Assembly (NCBI RefSeq): GCF_014642635.1 | Contig: NZ_BMIQ01000008.1 | Location: 62,001 to 126,000 of the forward strand | Length of the DNA stretch: 64,000 nt | From: Aureimonas endophytica | GTDB taxonomy: Bacteria > Pseudomonadota > Alphaproteobacteria > Rhizobiales > Rhizobiaceae | Direction: 5' to 3' | In this document: positions 22,804 to 33,105 of the stretch, one piece after another | How the letters are laid out: each line of letters starts with the position of its first letter | How positions within the stretch are numbered: position 1 is the first letter of the stretch | Notes under the pieces: model-generated | Database searches by the model: none | What the model was told of the DNA's origin: nothing | The model's input: the letters and a program-made list of their open reading frames with translations, nothing else | Translations under genes and position numbers: made by a program

Positions 22804-24204
22804 ATGACCGCGCAAGCCCTTTCCCGCTCCGAGCCCGCCGGCACCGATTTCGGCAAGGCCTTCAAGGACGCGCTCATCGCCGGCATCGTCGCGCTCGCGA
22901 TCTTCGGCCCGCTCGTCGGGCTGGAGACGACGCAGAACATGTCGAACGAGCTGATCCTCGAGAACAAGTTCGGCTCGGCGCTCGTCCTCGTGGCGATCGT
23001 CTTCGTCGGCCGCTTCGTGCTCTCCGCCTTCGTCTTCCCGGCCCTCGTGGCGCGGCGCGATCGCGGCAAGCCGGTCGCGGCGATCCAGCACGATGCCGAG
23101 GCGCGCCGCATCCGCCACAAGCGGATGTTCCGGGGCGGCATCGTCCTGCTGCTCTGCTATCCCATCCTCGTGATCCTGCTCACCGGTGTGCAGGGCTCGA
23201 TCAAATGGGTCGACAATTTCGGCATCCAGATCCTGATCTACGTGATGCTTGGCTGGGGTCTCAACATCGTGGTCGGCCTCGCGGGCCTTCTCGATCTCGG
23301 CTATGTCGCCTTCTACGCGGTCGGCGCCTATAGCTACGCGCTGCTCGCCATCAACTACGACCTGTCCTTCTGGGTGCTGCTGCCGCTGGCCGGCCTCTTC
23401 GCCGCCAGCTTCGGCATCATGCTGGGCTTTCCGGTGCTGCGGCTGCGCGGCGACTATCTGGCCATCGTGACGCTGGCCTTCGGCGAGATCATCCGCCTCG
23501 TCCTCATCAACTGGCGCGACTTCACGGGCGGCGCGGCGGGCATCTCCTCGATCCCGAAGGTCACGATGTTCGGCCTCTATTCCTTCGACATCGGCGCCGC
23601 GAACAATTTCGCCAAGGCGTTCGCCCTCGCCCCCTCCTCCGCCTATTACAAGGTCTTCCTCTACTACCTGATCCTGGCGCTCGCTCTCCTCACCGCCTTC
23701 GTCACGGTGCGGCTGCGGCGCCTGCCGATCGGTCGCGCCTGGGAGGCGCTGCGCGAGGACGAGGTCGCCTGCCGCTCGCTCGGCATCAACACGACGAACA
23801 CCAAGCTGACGGCCTTCTCGATCGGCGCGATGTTCGCGGGCTTCGCCGGCTCCTTCTTCGCCGCGCGCCAGGGCTTCGTCTCGCCGGAATCCTTCGTCTT
23901 CATGGAGTCGGTCGTCATCGTCGCCATCGTCGTCCTCGGCGGCATGGGCTCGATGGTCGGCGTCGCGGTGGCGGCCGTGGTGATGATCGGCGGTTCGGAA
24001 ATGCTGCGCGAGCTCTCCTTCCTGAAGGCCGTCTTCGGCAACGACTTCAGCCCCGACCATTATCGCATGTTCATCTTCGGTCTCGTCATGGTGGGTATCA
24101 TGTTGTGGCGGCCGCGCGGCTTCGTCTCGGCGCGCCAGCCGACCGCCTTCCTCAAGGAACGCAAGGCCATCTCGGCCGATCTCGTAACGGAAGGCCACGG
24201 CTGA
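22804..24204 (+). CDS. livM: Branched-chain amino acid ABC transporter permease LivM
   Basis: 466 aa, with an N-terminal extension of about 130 residues holding two spans before the conserved LivM core ([31 protein letters not shown]). The EAA-like loop [20 protein letters not shown] contacts the ATPases. Its TGA overlaps the livG ATG by one base. Confidence 0.96.
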   Translation: MTAQALSRSEPAGTDFGKAFKDALIAGIVALAIFGPLVGLETTQNMSNELILENKFGSALVLVAIVFVGRFVLSAFVFPALVARRDRGKPVAAIQHDAEARRIRHKRMFRGGIVLLLCYPILVILLTGVQGSIKWVDNFGIQILIYVMLGWGLNIVVGLAGLLDLGYVAFYAVGAYSYALLAINYDLSFWVLLPLAGLFAASFGIMLGFPVLRLRGDYLAIVTLAFGEIIRLVLINWRDFTGGAAGISSIPKVTMFGLYSFDIGAANNFAKAFALAPSSAYYKVFLYYLILALALLTAFVTVRLRRLPIGRAWEALREDEVACRSLGINTTNTKLTAFSIGAMFAGFAGSFFAARQGFVSPESFVFMESVVIVAIVVLGGMGSMVGVAVAAVVMIGGSEMLRELSFLKAVFGNDFSPDHYRMFIFGLVMVGIMLWRPRGFVSARQPTAFLKERKAISADLVTEGHG

Positions 24205-25063
24205 TGGCCTCCTGGGACAAGGACCCGGTCCTTCGGGTCGAGCACGTGACGATGCGCTTCGGCGGGCTGACGGCGGTGAAGGACCTGTCCTTCACGGCCG
24301 GACGCGGCGAGGTGACGGCGCTGATCGGCCCGAACGGCGCCGGCAAGACCACCGTCTTCAACTGCATCACCGGCTTCTACAAGCCGACGACGGGCATGTT
24401 CGCCCTGCATCACCGCGACGGCGCCGTGCATCTCCTGGAGCGCATGCCGGACTTCCGCATCGCGCGGACGGCCAAGGTGGCGCGCACCTTCCAGAACATC
24501 CGCCTCTTCGGCGGCATGACGGTGCTGGAGAATCTCCTCGTCGCCCAGCACACGCCGCTGATGATCGCCTCCGGCATGACGGTGCTCGGCATCCTCGGCC
24601 TGTCGCGCTATCGCAACGCCGAGCGCGAGGCGGTGGACCGGGCGCGCTACTGGCTGGAACAGACGCGGCTGCTCGACCGGGCGGACGATCCGGCGGCGGA
24701 CCTGCCCTATGGCGACCAGCGGCGGCTGGAGATCGCCCGCGCCATGTGCACCGGGCCGGAGCTCCTCTGTCTCGACGAGCCGGCGGCCGGTCTCAACCCG
24801 CGCGAATCGCTGGAGCTGAACAAGCTCCTTCTCGGCATCCGCGAGCGCGAGGGCACCTCGATCCTCCTCATCGAACACGACATGTCCGTGGTCATGGAGA
24901 TTTCCGACCATGTCGTGGTGCTGGAATACGGCACCAAGATCTCCGACGGCACGCCCGCCGAGGTGAAGAACGACCCGCGCGTGATCGCCGCCTATCTCGG
25001 CGTCGACGACGAAGAGGTGGAGAAGGTCGAGCATCAGCTCGACGCGATGGCGGAGGATGCGCG

Positions 25064-25067
<4 letters not shown>
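24204..25067 (+). CDS. livG: Branched-chain amino acid ABC transporter ATP-binding protein LivG
   Basis: 287 aa. Walker A GPNGAGKTT, Q-loop region FQNIRLFGGMTVLENL, signature-like LPYGDQRRLEIARAM and Walker B LLCLDEPAAGLNP, with switch His in LIEHDM. The signature lacks LSGGQ but LivG proteins often do. Start ATG overlaps the livM stop, and its own stop overlaps livF (ATGA). Confidence 0.96.
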
Positions 25068-25816
<749 letters not shown>

Positions 25817-25824
25817 GACGCGCC

Positions 25825-26193
25825 ATGCAGGGTATCCTCTACGAAAGCAATTCGGTCCTCGCCTTTCTCTTCGTCACGGTGCTGCTGGGCGGCGGAGCGG
25901 CCTATGCCACGGGCCAGAGCTGCGCGCGCACCTGGCGCCCGCCCCTCGTCCTGTTCTTCTATCTCCTGCTCCTCGGCGTCGCGACGCGCTTCGTCCATTT
26001 CAGCGTGCTCGGCGACACGCTTCTGTCGGTCCAATACTATCTGGTCGACACGATCGTCCTGATGGTCATCGGCTTCGCGGCCTTCCGCCATACCCGGGCC
26101 CAGCAGATGGTGACGCAATATTACTGGCTGAACGAGCGCGCCGGCCCCTTCTCGTGGCGCGCGCTTCCGCAGCCAGCGACAAATCCTCGCTGA
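25825..26193 (+). CDS. DUF6867 membrane protein of the liv operon
   Basis: 122 aa with three predicted spans and a C-terminal segment MVTQYYWLNERAGPFSW. This matches DUF6867, a small membrane protein kept inside liv operons of Hyphomicrobiales. Eight bp after livF. Role unknown, perhaps assembly or regulation of the permease. Confidence 0.85.
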   Translation: MQGILYESNSVLAFLFVTVLLGGGAAYATGQSCARTWRPPLVLFFYLLLLGVATRFVHFSVLGDTLLSVQYYLVDTIVLMVIGFAAFRHTRAQQMVTQYYWLNERAGPFSWRALPQPATNPR

Positions 26194-26309
26194 TCCAACG
26201 GAATCGGGGTGACAAGCCGATGGAAGTGTTGAACATTCGGTTCCCGCGGCATCACCCGATCATCGGTTCCGGCAAGCGGAACCAGCCTTCGACAACCATG
26301 GAGTCGAGA

Positions 26310-27431
26310 ATGCGCAAGATTATGCTTTCCGGCATGACGCTGGTGGCCGGCATGCTGCTGGCCGGCACCGCCTTCGCCGACATCAAGCTCGGCGTGGCGG
26401 GCCCGCTGACCGGCCCGAACGCCGCCTTCGGCGCGCAGCTCCAGAAGGGCGCCGAACAGGCCGTCGCCGACATCAACGCCGCCGGCGGCATCAATGGCGA
26501 GAAGGTCGTGCTGTCGCTCGGCGACGACGTGTCCGATCCCAAGCAGGGCGTCTCGGTCGCCAACAAGTTCGTCGGCGACGGCGTGACCTTCGTGGTCGGC
26601 AACTTCAACTCGGCCGTCTCGATCCCCTCCTCGGACGTCTTCGCCGAGAACGGCATCCTGCAGGTCACCCCCGCCTCGACCAATCCGAAATTCACCGAGC
26701 GCGGCCTCTGGAACACGTTCCGCACCTGCGGCCGCGACGACCAGCAGGGCTCGGTGGCCGGCGGCTACATCGCCAAGAACCTGAAGGACAAGAAGGTCGC
26801 CGTCATCCACGACAAGACGACCTATGGCCAGGGCCTCGCCGACGAGACCAAAAAGGCGATGAACGCCGCGGGCGTCAAGGAAGTCATGTACGAGGGCGTC
26901 AATGTCGGCGACAAGGACTTCTCCTCGCTGATCTCCAAGATGAAGGGCGCCGGCGTCGAGGTCATCTATTGGGGCGGCCTCCATACCGAGGGCGGCCTGA
27001 TCATCCGCCAGTCGGCCGATGCCGGCTTCAAGCCGGTCTTCATGTCGGGCGACGGCATCACCTCCGACGAGTTCGCCTCGATCGGCGGCCCGGCCGTCGA
27101 CGGCACGCTGATGACCTTCGGCCCGGACGCGCGCAAGAACCCGGCCGCCAAGAGCGTGGTCGACGCGTTCCGCAAGGCCGGCTTCGAGCCGGAAGCCTAT
27201 ACGCTCTACTCCTACGCGGCCGTGCAGGTCATCGCCGACGGCATCAAGAAGGCCGGCTCGACCGATCCGCAGAAGGTGGCCGAGAAGCTGCACGAGGGTG
27301 AGCCGATCTCGACCGTCATCGGCACGCTCGCCTTCGACAAGAAGGGCGACCGCAAGGATGCCGACTACACGATGTATGTCTGGAAGCCGAATGCCGAAGG
27401 CAAGATCACCTATGCCGAGATGGCCAAGTAA
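26310..27431 (+). CDS. livJ: Periplasmic branched-chain amino acid-binding protein LivJ
   Basis: 373 aa. The ATG at 26310 is preferred since a GGAG lies six bases upstream and it begins a clean signal peptide cut after AFA. The mature protein starts DIKLGVAGPLTGPNAAFGAQ, the type I periplasmic binding fold of Leu/Ile/Val-binding proteins. It delivers substrate to LivHM. Ends 24 bp before an intrinsic terminator. Confidence 0.95.
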   Translation: MRKIMLSGMTLVAGMLLAGTAFADIKLGVAGPLTGPNAAFGAQLQKGAEQAVADINAAGGINGEKVVLSLGDDVSDPKQGVSVANKFVGDGVTFVVGNFNSAVSIPSSDVFAENGILQVTPASTNPKFTERGLWNTFRTCGRDDQQGSVAGGYIAKNLKDKKVAVIHDKTTYGQGLADETKKAMNAAGVKEVMYEGVNVGDKDFSSLISKMKGAGVEVIYWGGLHTEGGLIIRQSADAGFKPVFMSGDGITSDEFASIGGPAVDGTLMTFGPDARKNPAAKSVVDAFRKAGFEPEAYTLYSYAAVQVIADGIKKAGSTDPQKVAEKLHEGEPISTVIGTLAFDKKGDRKDADYTMYVWKPNAEGKITYAEMAK

Positions 27432-27455
27432 GCTCTCGGACTGACGATCGCCTGG

Positions 27456-27487
27456 AAACCGCTCCGGCTCCGCCGGGGCGGTTTTTT
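27456..27487 (+). terminator. Intrinsic terminator after livJ
   Basis: A 13-bp stem with one G-U pair (AAACCGCTCCGGC at 27456-27468, GCCGGGGCGGTTT at 27472-27484), three-base loop, then a run of six Ts beginning inside the arm. Closes the liv operon. Confidence 0.92.
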
Positions 27488-27530
27488 GATGCGCTGCGCC
27501 GGCGGAAGGCGCCGGGCGTCCGTCCGAGCC

Positions 27531-28574
27531 TCAGATCGCGGCGTCGAGCCGGATGCGGAAGCCGGTCGCCTCGCGCCGGTAATCGACCTCGCAGCGCAGG
27601 TTGGCCGCCATGGCGGCGACGAGCTTGCGGCCGATGCCCGTGCCGCGCGGCATGGTCGCGGCCTCGAAGCCCGGCCCGTCGTCCTCGACGGCGAGATGGA
27701 AGCCGGTCTCGCCCTTTCGCCGCAGCAACACCCTCACCTCGCCCGCGCCATCGGCGGGATAGGCGTATTTGCAGGCATTGCTGACGAGCTCGTTGACGAT
27801 CACGCCGACGGCCACCGCCTTATCGGTCTTCAGCTTCAGCACGTCGGCCTCGAGCCGCAGACGGCGCGGCGCGGCCGGCGCCGACCAGGTGTCCTCCAGG
27901 TCGACCAGGAGGGCCGCCAGATAGTCGGCCATCTCGACCGTCTCGATGTCGTCGGCGGTGTAGAGCTTGCGATGGGCCTGCGCGACGGCGAGGATGCGCT
28001 GCTGCGTCTGGCGCAAGGCCGCCTTGGCGTTCTCGTCGCCGAGCGCGCTGGTCTGCATGATGACGAAGGCAGAGACCATCTGAAGACTGTTGGCGATGCG
28101 GTGGTTCATCTCGCGCAGCAGCGTTTCCAGCCGCGCATTCGTGTCCCTCAGCGCCGCCTGCGCCTCGGCCGCCGCCCGCTTCAGCCCCTCGCGCTCCACC
28201 GCCTGGAGCAGCGCGGTGGCCAGGAGGTCGAAGAATTCCTCGCCGATGCTCTTCACGACATAGTCGGCGGCACCGGCCTTCAGGGCCGCGACGGCGATGC
28301 GGCTCTCGTCCGATCCGGTGACATAGACGACGGGCGGATGGTCCGGCAGCGCGGCGGCCAGCCGGCGCAGCGTTTCCAGCCCGTCGACCTCCGGCATGTA
28401 ATGGTCGATCGCCACGACGTCGAAGGCCGCGCCTTCGAGGAGCGCGATGCCTTCGGGGCCGGTGGCGGCGGTGACGACATCGAAGCCGCGCCGTTGGAGA
28501 TGCTTGGCCGAGAGCCGGCGAAGGCCCTCATCGTCGTCGATATAGAGAAAGCGCGGCGGGCCGCCCACGGTCAC
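27531..28574 (-). CDS. Response regulator/histidine kinase hybrid (REC + HisKA_2/HWE-type + HATPase)
   Basis: 347 aa. A receiver domain comes first (IDDDEG, phospho-acceptor Asp in AIDHYMPEVDG, Lys in YVVKS), then a kinase of the HisKA_2 class with LREMNHRIANSLQM as the phosphorylation site and an ATPase with NELVSNACKYA and DDGPGF. Start is a GTG overlapping the upstream TGA. Probably the output kinase of the kinase/regulator chain encoded upstream; signal unknown. Confidence 0.9.
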   Translation of the reverse strand: MTVGGPPRFLYIDDDEGLRRLSAKHLQRRGFDVVTAATGPEGIALLEGAAFDVVAIDHYMPEVDGLETLRRLAAALPDHPPVVYVTGSDESRIAVAALKAGAADYVVKSIGEEFFDLLATALLQAVEREGLKRAAAEAQAALRDTNARLETLLREMNHRIANSLQMVSAFVIMQTSALGDENAKAALRQTQQRILAVAQAHRKLYTADDIETVEMADYLAALLVDLEDTWSAPAAPRRLRLEADVLKLKTDKAVAVGVIVNELVSNACKYAYPADGAGEVRVLLRRKGETGFHLAVEDDGPGFEAATMPRGTGIGRKLVAAMAANLRCEVDYRREATGFRIRLDAAI

Positions 28575-29020
28575 GGCGCCTCCGGGTCCGGGATCTGGAT
28601 CACCGACAGGAAGAGGCCGAGCTGCCGAATCGCCTGCGCAAAGGATTCGTAGTTCACCGGCTTGGTGATGTAGACATTCGCCCCGAGATCGTAGCAGCGC
28701 TGGATCTCCACCTTGTCGTCGGTCGTCGTCAGCACCACGACCGGCGTGCGCTTCAAGGCGCTCGTCTCCGCCTTCATCCGCACCAGGATGTCGGTGCCGC
28801 TCATGTCGGGCAGGTTGAGATCGAGCAGCACCATGGCGGGCCCGTTGCGGGCCGGACCGTCGGCCGCGTCGAAGAGATAGGCGAGGGCCGAGGTGCCGTC
28901 CGTGAAATGGCGGATCGTGTTGGAGACGCCGGCGCGACGGATATTCTTCTCGATCAGCCGCGCATGGCCCTCGTCGTCCTCGATCATCACGATCGTCACC
29001 GAGTGCTGCGAACTGCTCAA
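28571..29020 (-). CDS. Rcp1-like single-domain response regulator
   Basis: 149 aa from a TTG at 29020, with GGAGGG eight bases upstream, inside the end of the kinase gene. Carries EDDEGHARLIEKNI, LLDLNLPDMSGTDIL (phospho-Asp) and LTTTDD ... YITKPVNYESF, the Rcp1-type CheY fold that relays phosphate from bacteriophytochrome-like kinases. Sits between the two kinases. Confidence 0.9.
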   Translation of the reverse strand: MSSSQHSVTIVMIEDDEGHARLIEKNIRRAGVSNTIRHFTDGTSALAYLFDAADGPARNGPAMVLLDLNLPDMSGTDILVRMKAETSALKRTPVVVLTTTDDKVEIQRCYDLGANVYITKPVNYESFAQAIRQLGLFLSVIQIPDPEAP

Positions 29021-29024
29021 GCCG

Positions 29025-30518
29025 TCATCCCTCCTTCCGGGGACTATATATCGCTGGCAGGGCCAGACTGAAGGTCGAGCCCCGGCCCAATTCCGAGGAA
29101 CAGGAGATATTTCCGCCGAGGCGGTAGGCAAGCGCGCGCACATGCGCAAGCCCGATTCCCTCACCCGGCTGATCCTGCGGGCCGGACCGGCGGAAAAGAT
29201 CGAAGATCCGCTCGTGATCGCGCGGATCGATACCCCGGCCGTTGTCCGCGACGTCGAAGACGACGCGCTTCCCCTCGCGCCGGCCGCGGATGGCGATCCG
29301 CGCGGGCCGGGCCTGATCGCGGTATTTCAACGCGTTCTCGATGAGATTGGAAAAGATCTGCTCCACCGCCAGCCGATCGCTGACGAGGCCGGGCAGCGGC
29401 TTTTCGATCGCGATCTCCGCGCCGATCTCGCCGCTGCGATGCGCCAGGCTCGCGGCGATGCCCTCCAGCACCTCGGCGGCGTCGATACGCTCCGGCTGGA
29501 TGACGCGCCGCCCCTCGCGCGACAGGCGCAGGATGGCGTTGATCAGCCGGTCCATCTTCTGCGTCGAGGAGCGGATGAAACCGATCGCCTCGGGCAGATC
29601 CTCGCGCACGGCGAGCTTCGCCTCCTCCGAGGCGAGCTGCGGGGCCTCGGCCTCGGCGCGCTCCACCAGATCGGACAGAGGCTTCAGCGCCGCGTCGAGC
29701 TCGCTGGTGAAGCCCATGACGTTGACGAGGGGCGAGCGCAGATCGTGGCTGACGATATAGGCGAAGCGCTGGATCTCGTCATTGGCGCGCTGTAGGTCGG
29801 CGGTGCGCGTTTCCACCGCCGCTTCGAGATTGTCGTTGAGGGCGCGCAGATCGTTGCGCGAGGCGCGCAGCGCGGCGAGATTGCGCCGCACCAGTTCCAC
29901 CGTGCCGCCGCCGACGACGACGAGGATCAGACCCGCCGCCGCCAGGATCCAGTAGGTATGGGCGAGGCTTCGCTCCTGCGCCTGCCGGCGCGCATCGAGA
30001 AGCCCCTGCTCCTCGGCGACCATCTCGTCGGCGATGCGGCGGAGATCGCGGATGATGTCGCCGCCGCCTTCGCTGAGGAAAGCCTGCCGAGCCGTCGCCG
30101 CGTCGCCCCCTCGGCGCGTCTCGAAGGACGAGGCGATGGTGAGGCGCTGCCGCTCGACATCGGAGCGCAGACGCTGCGCCCGCTCGACCTGCGACGGATT
30201 GTCGGCGACGAGCCGGTCGATCGTTCCCAGCACCGGCGCGATCTGCGCCTCCGTATCGACGAAGGTCTGGAAGAACCGCTCGTTCGGCTCGATCAGGAAA
30301 CCGCGCCGCGACGTCTCCGCCCGCTCGGTGAGCGTGCGGATCTCGGCGAGCGTCAGTTCGACCCGGTAGGTATGGACCAGGAGACCGTTCATCTCCTGCG
30401 TGCGGGCGAACCCCCAGGCGGCGGCGGCGACCGCCACGACCAGCGCGGCGAAGCCGAGCACCACCGCGAGAAGGACGAAGCGGCCGAAGCGCCGCTCCAT
30501 CTGATGCAGGACCGGCAC
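29025..30518 (-). CDS. Membrane sensor histidine kinase with CHASE3 domain
   Basis: About 497 aa. Two membrane spans (about residues 15-35 and 190-210) enclose a CHASE3-type periplasmic domain with TLTERAETSRRGFLIEP. The cytoplasmic part has a DHp site YIVSHDLRSPLVNVMGF and an HATPase with NLIENALKYR and DNGRGID. GTG at 30518 follows the xylB stop by 7 bp; ATG at 30500 is an alternative. First gene of a three-gene signalling unit; ligand unknown. Confidence 0.9.
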   Translation of the reverse strand: MPVLHQMERRFGRFVLLAVVLGFAALVVAVAAAAWGFARTQEMNGLLVHTYRVELTLAEIRTLTERAETSRRGFLIEPNERFFQTFVDTEAQIAPVLGTIDRLVADNPSQVERAQRLRSDVERQRLTIASSFETRRGGDAATARQAFLSEGGGDIIRDLRRIADEMVAEEQGLLDARRQAQERSLAHTYWILAAAGLILVVVGGGTVELVRRNLAALRASRNDLRALNDNLEAAVETRTADLQRANDEIQRFAYIVSHDLRSPLVNVMGFTSELDAALKPLSDLVERAEAEAPQLASEEAKLAVREDLPEAIGFIRSSTQKMDRLINAILRLSREGRRVIQPERIDAAEVLEGIAASLAHRSGEIGAEIAIEKPLPGLVSDRLAVEQIFSNLIENALKYRDQARPARIAIRGRREGKRVVFDVADNGRGIDPRDHERIFDLFRRSGPQDQPGEGIGLAHVRALAYRLGGNISCSSELGRGSTFSLALPAIYSPRKEG

Positions 30519-30525
30519 GGCGCCG

Positions 30526-31983
30526 TCAGGACGCCGCGCTCCAGTCGCGGATCGCCGGATAGAGCGTGCGATAGCGGCGATAGGCATCCTCGAAGGCCCC
30601 TTCGAGTTCGGCGCGCGGGGCGAAGACGCGGGCCGTCGGCGGCTCCGGCATCACCGTCGCCGGATCGGCGCCGGTGGCTGCCACGAGGCCGAGCCGGGCC
30701 GCACCGAGCGCCGCGCCGAAATCGCCGGAGGCCGGCAGCACGATCTCGCAGCGCAGCGCGTTCGCCATCAGATCCAGCCAATAGCCGGAGCGCGAACCGG
30801 CGCCGACCGCGACGAGGCGCGACACCGAGCCGACGCCGCCGCCGGCCTCCAGGCAGTCGCGCATGGAGAAGGCGACGCCTTCGAGCACCGCCCGCACCAT
30901 CGCGGCCCTGTCCGTCGAGGCTTCGAGGCCGACGAAGACGCCGCGAATGTCGGCGTCGTTATGCGGCGTGCGCTCGCCGGCGAGATAGGGCAGGAAGATC
31001 GCTCGGCCGGGCGCGTCGCAGCTCTCGCCGAGCGGCCCGGTGAGCTCGCCCGGCTTTTCCTTCAGCACCGTCGACAGCCATTCGATCGAGGCGGCGGCCG
31101 ACAGCGTCACGCCCATCTGGTGCCAGGTGCCGGGAATGGCGTGGCAGAAGGTGTGGATCGCCGTCTCGGGGCGCGGCTCGTAGCGTTCGGCGGCGGTGAA
31201 GAGCACGCCGGACGTGCCGAGCGACAGGAAGCCGGTGCCGGGCTGCACCACGCCGACGCCGCAGGCCGAGGCCGCGTTGTCGCCGCCGCCGCCGGCCACC
31301 ACGACCTGCGGCATGCCCCATTCGGCCGCGAGCTCGGCCCGCAGCCGACCGCTGACCTCCGTGCCCTCGACGAGGCCCGGCATCTGATCGCGCGACAGGC
31401 TCGTGCGCTCCAGCATCCGGTCCGACCAGCGCCGGCCGGCCGTGTCGAGCCAGGACGTGCCGGCCGCGTCCGACATCTCGGACATGGCCTCGCCCGTCAG
31501 CCAGAGGCGCAGATAGTCCTTCGGCAGCAGCACGCGGCGCACGCGCTCGAAGATGTTCGGCTCGTTGCGCAGCACCCAGAGGAGCTTCGGCGCGGTGAAG
31601 CCGGGGAAGACGATATTGCCGGTGATCGCCCGGCCTTCCTCGTCGTCCAGCTCGCGCGCCTCGCGGAAGCTGCGCGTGTCGTTCCAGAGGATGCAGGGGC
31701 GCAGCACCTCGTCGCCGGCGCCGAGCAGCGTCGCGCCGTGCATATGGCCGGAGAGGCCGATGCCGGCGACGGCGGCCACGGCGGCCGGATTTTCGGCCTT
31801 CAGCCGGGCGAGCGCCTCGCGGCAGGCGGCGATCCAGCTCGCCGGATCCTGTTCGGACCAGCCGAAATGCGGCCGCTCGACGCTGAGCGGCACGCTGACC
31901 GTCGCGACCGGCGCCTGCGTCTCGTCGACGATCAGGGCCTTCAACGAGGATGTTCCGAGATCCAAGCCGAGAGTGTTCGCCAT
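30526..31983 (-). CDS. xylB: Xylulokinase
   Basis: 485 aa FGGY-family kinase that phosphorylates D-xylulose to feed the pentose phosphate path. Opens TLGLDLGTSSLKALI (phosphate 1 loop), with GLSGHMHG, ILWNDTR and the C-terminal VAVGAGSRSGYWLDLMANAL that matches the FGGY signature 2 region. ATG at 31983 has GGAGGG eight bases upstream. No xylA or transporter lies nearby, and it runs straight into the sensor kinase gene. Confidence 0.93.
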   Translation of the reverse strand: MANTLGLDLGTSSLKALIVDETQAPVATVSVPLSVERPHFGWSEQDPASWIAACREALARLKAENPAAVAAVAGIGLSGHMHGATLLGAGDEVLRPCILWNDTRSFREARELDDEEGRAITGNIVFPGFTAPKLLWVLRNEPNIFERVRRVLLPKDYLRLWLTGEAMSEMSDAAGTSWLDTAGRRWSDRMLERTSLSRDQMPGLVEGTEVSGRLRAELAAEWGMPQVVVAGGGGDNAASACGVGVVQPGTGFLSLGTSGVLFTAAERYEPRPETAIHTFCHAIPGTWHQMGVTLSAAASIEWLSTVLKEKPGELTGPLGESCDAPGRAIFLPYLAGERTPHNDADIRGVFVGLEASTDRAAMVRAVLEGVAFSMRDCLEAGGGVGSVSRLVAVGAGSRSGYWLDLMANALRCEIVLPASGDFGAALGAARLGLVAATGADPATVMPEPPTARVFAPRAELEGAFEDAYRRYRTLYPAIRDWSAAS

Positions 31984-32144
31984 CGTTTCCCTCCTCACGC
32001 CGGCACGCGGCGTCCCTGTCGCGTCTTGTCCTTGCTTCGCGCTCGAAAGACAACGGTTTTCGGCGCGCGGGACGGCGGCTCGGTGGAAATCTTCCGCGCT
32101 TTTCTTTAGCGCAAGGGCCGCGACCTCCAGAACCGGGTTCTCCC

Positions 32145-33002
32145 ATGCAGCGCATCACCTATGTCAACGGCGACTACCTGCCGGAAAGCGAGGCGAAGGT
32201 CTCGATCTTCGATCGCGGCTTCCTCATGGCGGACGGCGTCTACGAGGTGACGACGGTGATCGGCGGCAAGCTGATCGATTTCCCCGGCCACATGGCGCGG
32301 CTGAAGCGCTCGCTCGGCGAACTCGCCATGGCGGCTCCCGCCGGCGAGGAGGAGATCCTCGCGATCCATCGCGAGCTCGTGCGCCGCAACGAACTCGACG
32401 AGGGCCTCGTCTATCTCCAGGTGACGCGCGGCGCCGCCGATCGCGACTTCGCATTCCCGCCGGAGGGCACGGCGCCGAGCCTGGTGCTCTTCACGCAGAA
32501 GCTCGCCGTCCTCGAGCGCGAGACGGTGCGGCGGGGCCTGAAGGTCGCCTCGGTGCCGGACCTGCGCTGGGCACGGCGCGACATCAAGACCGTGCAGCTT
32601 CTCTACCCGACGCTGGCCAAGATGGAGGCGAAGGCGAAGGGCGCCGACGATGCCTGGATGGTGGATGACGAAGGTCTCGTCACCGAGGGCTCCTCGAACA
32701 ACGCCTATATCGTCGCCGGCGGCAAGGTGGTGACGCGGCCCCTGTCCCATTCCATCCTGCACGGCATCACGCGCGGCGCCGTCCTCGCCCTCACCGCTTC
32801 GACCGGCATCGAACTGGAGGAGCGGCCCTTTTCGCTGGCCGAGGCGAAGGCGGCGGAAGAGGCCTTCATCACTTCCGCCTCCGCCTTCGTCACGCCCGTC
32901 GTGTCGATCGACGGCGTGCCGCTCGGCACCGGCGCGCCGGGTCCGGTCGCGGCGCGGCTGCGCGAGCTCTACATCGCCGAAAGCCTGAAACGGGCGATCT
33001 GA
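32145..33002 (+). CDS. dat: D-amino acid aminotransferase (class IV PLP enzyme)
   Basis: 285 aa. Contains SIFDRGFLMADGVYE, the PLP lysine Lys148 in RRDIKTVQLL, VTEGSSNNAYIV and the class IV tail. This pattern fits D-alanine/D-glutamate transaminase better than branched-chain transaminase, but substrate choice is not certain. Divergent from xylB over 161 bp. A 9-bp hairpin follows its stop. Confidence 0.88.
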   Translation: MQRITYVNGDYLPESEAKVSIFDRGFLMADGVYEVTTVIGGKLIDFPGHMARLKRSLGELAMAAPAGEEEILAIHRELVRRNELDEGLVYLQVTRGAADRDFAFPPEGTAPSLVLFTQKLAVLERETVRRGLKVASVPDLRWARRDIKTVQLLYPTLAKMEAKAKGADDAWMVDDEGLVTEGSSNNAYIVAGGKVVTRPLSHSILHGITRGAVLALTASTGIELEERPFSLAEAKAAEEAFITSASAFVTPVVSIDGVPLGTGAPGPVAARLRELYIAESLKRAI

Positions 33003-33047
33003 ACGCGGCGAAGCCGCCCGCCCGGCCGGACGGCTTGCCTTTCGCGG

Positions 33048-33069
33048 ACGGCGAGCCCATGCTCGCCGT
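33048..33069 (+). terminator. Hairpin between dat and bioY
   Basis: ACGGCGAGC (33048-33056) and GCTCGCCGT (33061-33069) form a perfect 9-bp stem with a CCAT loop, 45 bp after the dat stop. There is no T-run, so it may be a weak terminator or message end stabiliser. Confidence 0.5.
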
Positions 33070-33105
33070 TCAACCTACCGCATCGCAAAAACAAGAGGGG
33101 TGTCC

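Noticed and set aside
21777-23141. 454-aa minus-strand frame opposite livH and livM
   Set aside because: His/Asp/Arg/Glu-rich and without any domain; complete overlap with clear transporter genes.
22753-24198. 481-aa minus-strand frame opposite livM
   Set aside because: Same shadow composition, no ribosome site or family.
33003-33105. BioR operator upstream of bioY
   Set aside because: No TTAT-N-ATAA-type palindrome found in the gap; only a 9-bp GC hairpin.
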